From contig PAKE01000008.1 in NCBI GenBank assembly GCA_002710495.1, positions 20,201-35,612 on the forward strand: 15,412 nucleotides of DNA. The letters are read 5' to 3'. Of this stretch, positions 15,363 to 15,412 are shown piece by piece. The DNA comes from Flavobacteriales bacterium (lineage in GTDB: Bacteria; Bacteroidota; Bacteroidia; Flavobacteriales; BACL11). Position numbers and translations under genes: made by a program. The notes below the pieces were generated by a model. It searched no databases. It was given only the letters and a program-made list of their open reading frames with translations, and was not told where the DNA came from. Numbering within the stretch: position 1 is the first letter of the stretch; each line of letters starts with the position of its first letter.

Positions 15363-15412
15363 CATATTTTTCTGCAGAAGATTAATAAGAAAAATAGGAT
15401 TAAAAGATGAGT
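15311..15412 (+). repeat. Perfect 50-bp tandem duplication at the window end
   Basis: Bases 15311-15360 recur without change at 15361-15410, and the final two bases (gt) restart a third copy, giving 102 bases of period 50. The unit begins GTCATATTTTTCTGCAGAAG and contains TAATAAGA. Fifty is not a multiple of three, so the second copy shifts the reading frame of the membrane-protein gene and creates its stop at 15383-15385. Sitting exactly at the sequence end, it is most easily explained as an assembly artefact. Confidence 0.95.

Overview
The window is an AT-rich (by eye about 30% G+C), gene-dense piece of a Bacteroidota genome, most likely from the Flavobacteriales. The supporting signs are a fused LpxC-FabZ protein, a PorX-type response regulator of the type IX secretion system (T9SS), a repeat-rich secreted protein with a flavobacterial-style C-terminal tail, and the gene order HD-hydrolase/lpxD/lpxC-fabZ/lpxA/efp. 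Genes are packed with almost no spacing and there are no convincing Shine-Dalgarno sites, as is usual for this group. The genus cannot be fixed from the sequence.

Layout. (1) Positions 1-783 hold the 3' end of a large secreted Ig/PKD-like repeat protein, which is cut by the window edge. (2) Positions 784-890 are non-coding and contain what looks like the last 25 nt of a proline tRNA without the rest of the gene. (3) Positions 891-1268 encode a small membrane protein. (4) Positions 11524 to 1282 on the minus strand form one uninterrupted eleven-gene run: HD hydrolase, lpxD, lpxC-fabZ, lpxA, efp, serC, serA, DUF1015, yggS, ridA and a meaB/argK-type GTPase. Apart from a 21-nt gap after the first gene, neighbours are 0-4 nt apart or overlap by 1-4 nt. 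(5) A 55-bp divergent intergenic region (11525-11579) separates this run from a plus-strand run: porX, tsaE, alanine dehydrogenase and an unrecognised two-helix membrane protein that runs into the window end. (6) The last 102 bases are a 50-bp unit repeated about twice. This is probably an assembly artefact and it corrupts the C-terminus of the last gene.

How the genes work together. lpxA, lpxC and lpxD supply the first committed steps of lipid A synthesis, and the FabZ domain serves fatty-acid elongation. serC and serA make phosphoserine from 3-phosphoglycerate. YggS (pyridoxal phosphate homeostasis) and RidA (removal of reactive enamines made by PLP enzymes) follow them, so the 3' half of the operon reads as a PLP/serine module with DUF1015 as its uncharacterised member. 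PorX links the plus-strand operon to T9SS, the pathway that would also export the protein encoded at the window start.

I see mostly conserved housekeeping genes and no CRISPR array, transposase, phage or defence system. The items most worth checking are the tRNA-Pro remnant, the DUF1015 protein in the serine context, and the terminal 50-bp duplication.
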